Assembly (NCBI GenBank): GCA_003660865.1
Contig: QMVA01000104.1
Span: forward strand, 1 to 5,763
DNA: 5,763 nucleotides
Direction: 5' to 3'
Source: Candidatus Nanohalarchaeota archaeon
GTDB taxonomy: Archaea > EX4484-52 > B79-G9
In this document: one piece after another, positions 5,118 to 5,763 of the stretch
How positions within the stretch are numbered: position 1 is the first letter of the stretch
How the letters are laid out: each line of letters opens with the position of its first letter
Notes under the pieces: model-generated
What the model saw: only the letters and a program-made list of their open reading frames with translations
The model's database searches: none
What the model was told of the DNA's origin: nothing
Program-made: the position numbers and the translations under genes

Positions 5118-5123
5118 CACCTC
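5118..5123 (-). promoter_or_regulatory. Ribosome binding site of the histone gene
   Basis: The minus strand reads GAGGTG five bases before the ATG at 5112, complementary to the CACCTCC-type 16S rRNA tail. It is the clearest ribosome site in the window and fixes the histone start. Confidence 0.75.
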
Positions 5124-5143
5124 AAAAATTTTAATTTTTCTAC

Positions 5144-5153
5144 TTTTATTAAT
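5144..5153 (-). promoter_or_regulatory. Weak TATA-like box for the histone gene
   Basis: The minus strand reads ATTAATAAAA, centred about 36 bases before the ATG. This would place transcription initiation near 5122, close to or inside the ribosome site, which is tight. A stronger box at 5277-5291 would instead give a leader of about 145 bases. Confidence 0.25.
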
Positions 5154-5276
5154 TATCAAAAACAGGATATTGATTAAATTTGTGAATCCTAAGCTTCTTT
5201 CTCACGAACAATACAGGGAAAGTACAGGAAATACACCTCTCGCACTGAATTTCTGCAGATTTTATTGTCGGTTTAT

Positions 5277-5291
5277 GCTTTATATATAATC
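5277..5291. promoter_or_regulatory. Strong symmetric TATA box
   Basis: GCTTTATATATAATC includes TTTATATA, the archaeal consensus, on the + strand, and the near-symmetric TTATATATAAAG on the minus strand. On the minus strand it would start a transcript near 5257, leading into the histone gene with a long leader. On the + strand it would start near 5309, running antisense to the S-layer gene end. The histone is the more likely client. Confidence 0.35.
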
Positions 5292-5382
5292 AAAAAAGCA
5301 ATACTAATGATTGGTCATGGACTTTTAAATACTTTGCCAAAAACATAGAACCAAGGAACCATTTACATCCGGACAATTATTC

Positions 5383-5436
5383 AAAAAAAGAAAAAGAAAA
5401 ATCTGTGAAACACTCGTAAAAAGTGTCTCACAGATT
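5383..5436 (-). terminator. Hairpin and U-tract terminator of the S-layer gene
   Basis: AATCTGTGAAACACT (5400-5414) and AGTGTCTCACAGATT (5422-5436) form a 15-base stem with one mismatch and a seven-base loop. On the minus strand it begins 15 bases after the S-layer stop. It is followed by an almost pure T tract (TTTTCTTTTTCTTTTTTT, 5383-5400). This is a hairpin plus T-tract arrangement of the kind found after highly expressed genes. Confidence 0.75.
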
Positions 5437-5451
5437 CATTCAATTCATAAT

Positions 5452-5763
5452 TTACTCAGCAGGTTCTTCAACTGGTGGTTCTTCAACTGGTGCTTCTTCT
5501 GCAGGGTATGTGAATGCCTCGCATGAAGTACCCAGGCAACTTACTGCAGCTCCGGACACATCTTCTGTTGCAAGCTTCAATGATGCTGCCTGCGTTTCAG
5601 ATGCTTCCCATCCGGCTACAACAATAGCTGTTTTGCCTGTAGCGAATGCGTCATCAACTGCCTGTAGGATGTACTTGCCCTGTAAGTCAGACTTCCAGTA
5701 AGCCATATCTGGTGTCTTTCCTGCGGTTGCAAGGTCTTCTACAAGTTTGTTTGCAGCAGGTCC
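5452..5763 (-). CDS. S-layer protein, C-terminal part (partial)
   Basis: The last 103 residues of a gene whose 5' end lies beyond the window. Visible in order: GPAANKLVEDLAT, matching the GGPaaN-type motif of the archaeal S-layer C-terminal domain; a helix-rich stretch (DMAYWKSDLQGKY); then AVDDAFATGKTAIVVAGWEA followed by SETQAASLKLA. The order GPAAN, then AIVVAGWEA, then TQAA is the signature of the S-layer domain found in methanococci and many DPANN archaea. After this the protein has two close cysteines (VSCLGTSCEAF) and a Pro/Glu tail (AEEAPVEEPPVEEPAE) encoded partly by a 15-base tandem repeat, with no C-terminal membrane anchor. The product should form the cell-surface lattice and could be a substrate for the glycosyltransferase encoded at 1104-2702. 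The following terminator is strong, as expected for an abundant protein. The predicted coding strand lacks the extreme G/C skew of the glycosyltransferase gene. Confidence 0.85.
   Translation of the reverse strand, partial: GPAANKLVEDLATAGKTPDMAYWKSDLQGKYILQAVDDAFATGKTAIVVAGWEASETQAASLKLATEDVSGAAVSCLGTSCEAFTYPAEEAPVEEPPVEEPAE
5462..5491. repeat. 15-base tandem repeat in the S-layer tail
   Basis: GGTTCTTCAACTGGT occurs twice head to tail, followed by a decayed third unit (GCTTCTTCTGC). On the coding strand it gives the repeated Pro-Val-Glu-Glu-Pro of the protein tail, a site where slippage could vary tail length. Confidence 0.7.

Larger units (their letters stand above)
5113..5451. other. Spacer between histone and S-layer genes
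   Basis: About 340 AT-rich bases. They hold the histone ribosome site and weak promoter, a TATA box at 5277-5291, a second exact TTTAAATA at 5324-5331 (+), and the S-layer terminator (5383-5436). A minus-strand frame between about 5150 and 5289 contains CERCISC but no ATG or plausible start codon near its 5' end, so I do not call it a gene. No RNA gene is recognised. Confidence 0.5.

Noticed and set aside
4769..5134. 121-codon + strand frame opposite the histone gene, very Ser/Thr-rich
   Set aside because: The serine richness is simply the complement of GAA/GAT codons of the acidic tail. The histone has a ribosome site and recognisable fold.
5150..5289. Minus-strand frame containing CERCISC, reminiscent of a zinc-binding peptide
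   Set aside because: About 45 codons with no ATG and no plausible GTG or TTG near its 5' end; it overlaps a promoter box. It could be a remnant but is not supportable as a gene.
5423..5701. 92-codon + strand frame opposite the S-layer gene
   Set aside because: Antisense of a recognised S-layer domain, and its start lies within the terminator stem.

Overview
The window looks archaeal. Four things point that way: a histone-fold protein, an archaeal S-layer C-terminal domain, a TruD/Pus7-type tRNA pseudouridine synthase, and AT-rich TATA-like boxes about 26 bases upstream of probable transcription starts (short or absent leaders, with an occasional GAGGTG ribosome site). Membership of the DPANN archaea or of a deep euryarchaeal lineage would fit, but the sequence alone does not settle it.

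Layout, left to right. Bases 1-589 hold at most a short gene tail (3-50, +), a 29-codon open frame (112-201, -) and a strikingly structured non-coding block (270-437) of nested inverted repeats. A small membrane protein gene lies on the minus strand (590-889, possibly starting further out at 940). It is divergent from a plus-strand pair: a 532-residue GT39/PMT_2-like membrane glycosyltransferase (1104-2702), overlapping by four bases a 141-residue single-pass membrane protein with a CxC-rich exterior domain (2699-3124). That pair converges on truD (3126-4295, -) with one base between the stop codons. Next comes a 304-base spacer (4296-4599) with the truD promoter and an array of at least six hairpins. 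After it is a histone-fold gene (4600-5112, -) with a very acidic N-terminal tail and a C-terminal coiled coil. A 339-base spacer follows, and then the 3' end of an S-layer protein gene (5452-5763, -, continuing beyond the window) with a strong hairpin plus U-tract terminator.

Functional themes. Two loci concern the cell surface: the lipid-linked-sugar glycosyltransferase pair, and the S-layer protein, a plausible but unproven glycosylation substrate. Two concern information processing: tRNA modification and chromatin.

The best candidates for something undescribed are: (1) a double-hairpin module present twice, at 333-379 and 4354-4399. One hairpin is nearly identical between copies, and the other has changed sequence with its pairing preserved. 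Each copy sits in a larger array of hairpins. (2) The acidic-tailed, coiled-coil histone. (3) The CxC-rich protein coupled to the glycosyltransferase. The + strand is strongly C-rich and G-poor over much of the window, most extremely in the glycosyltransferase gene, which is interrupted by one G-rich tract that could form a quadruplex.
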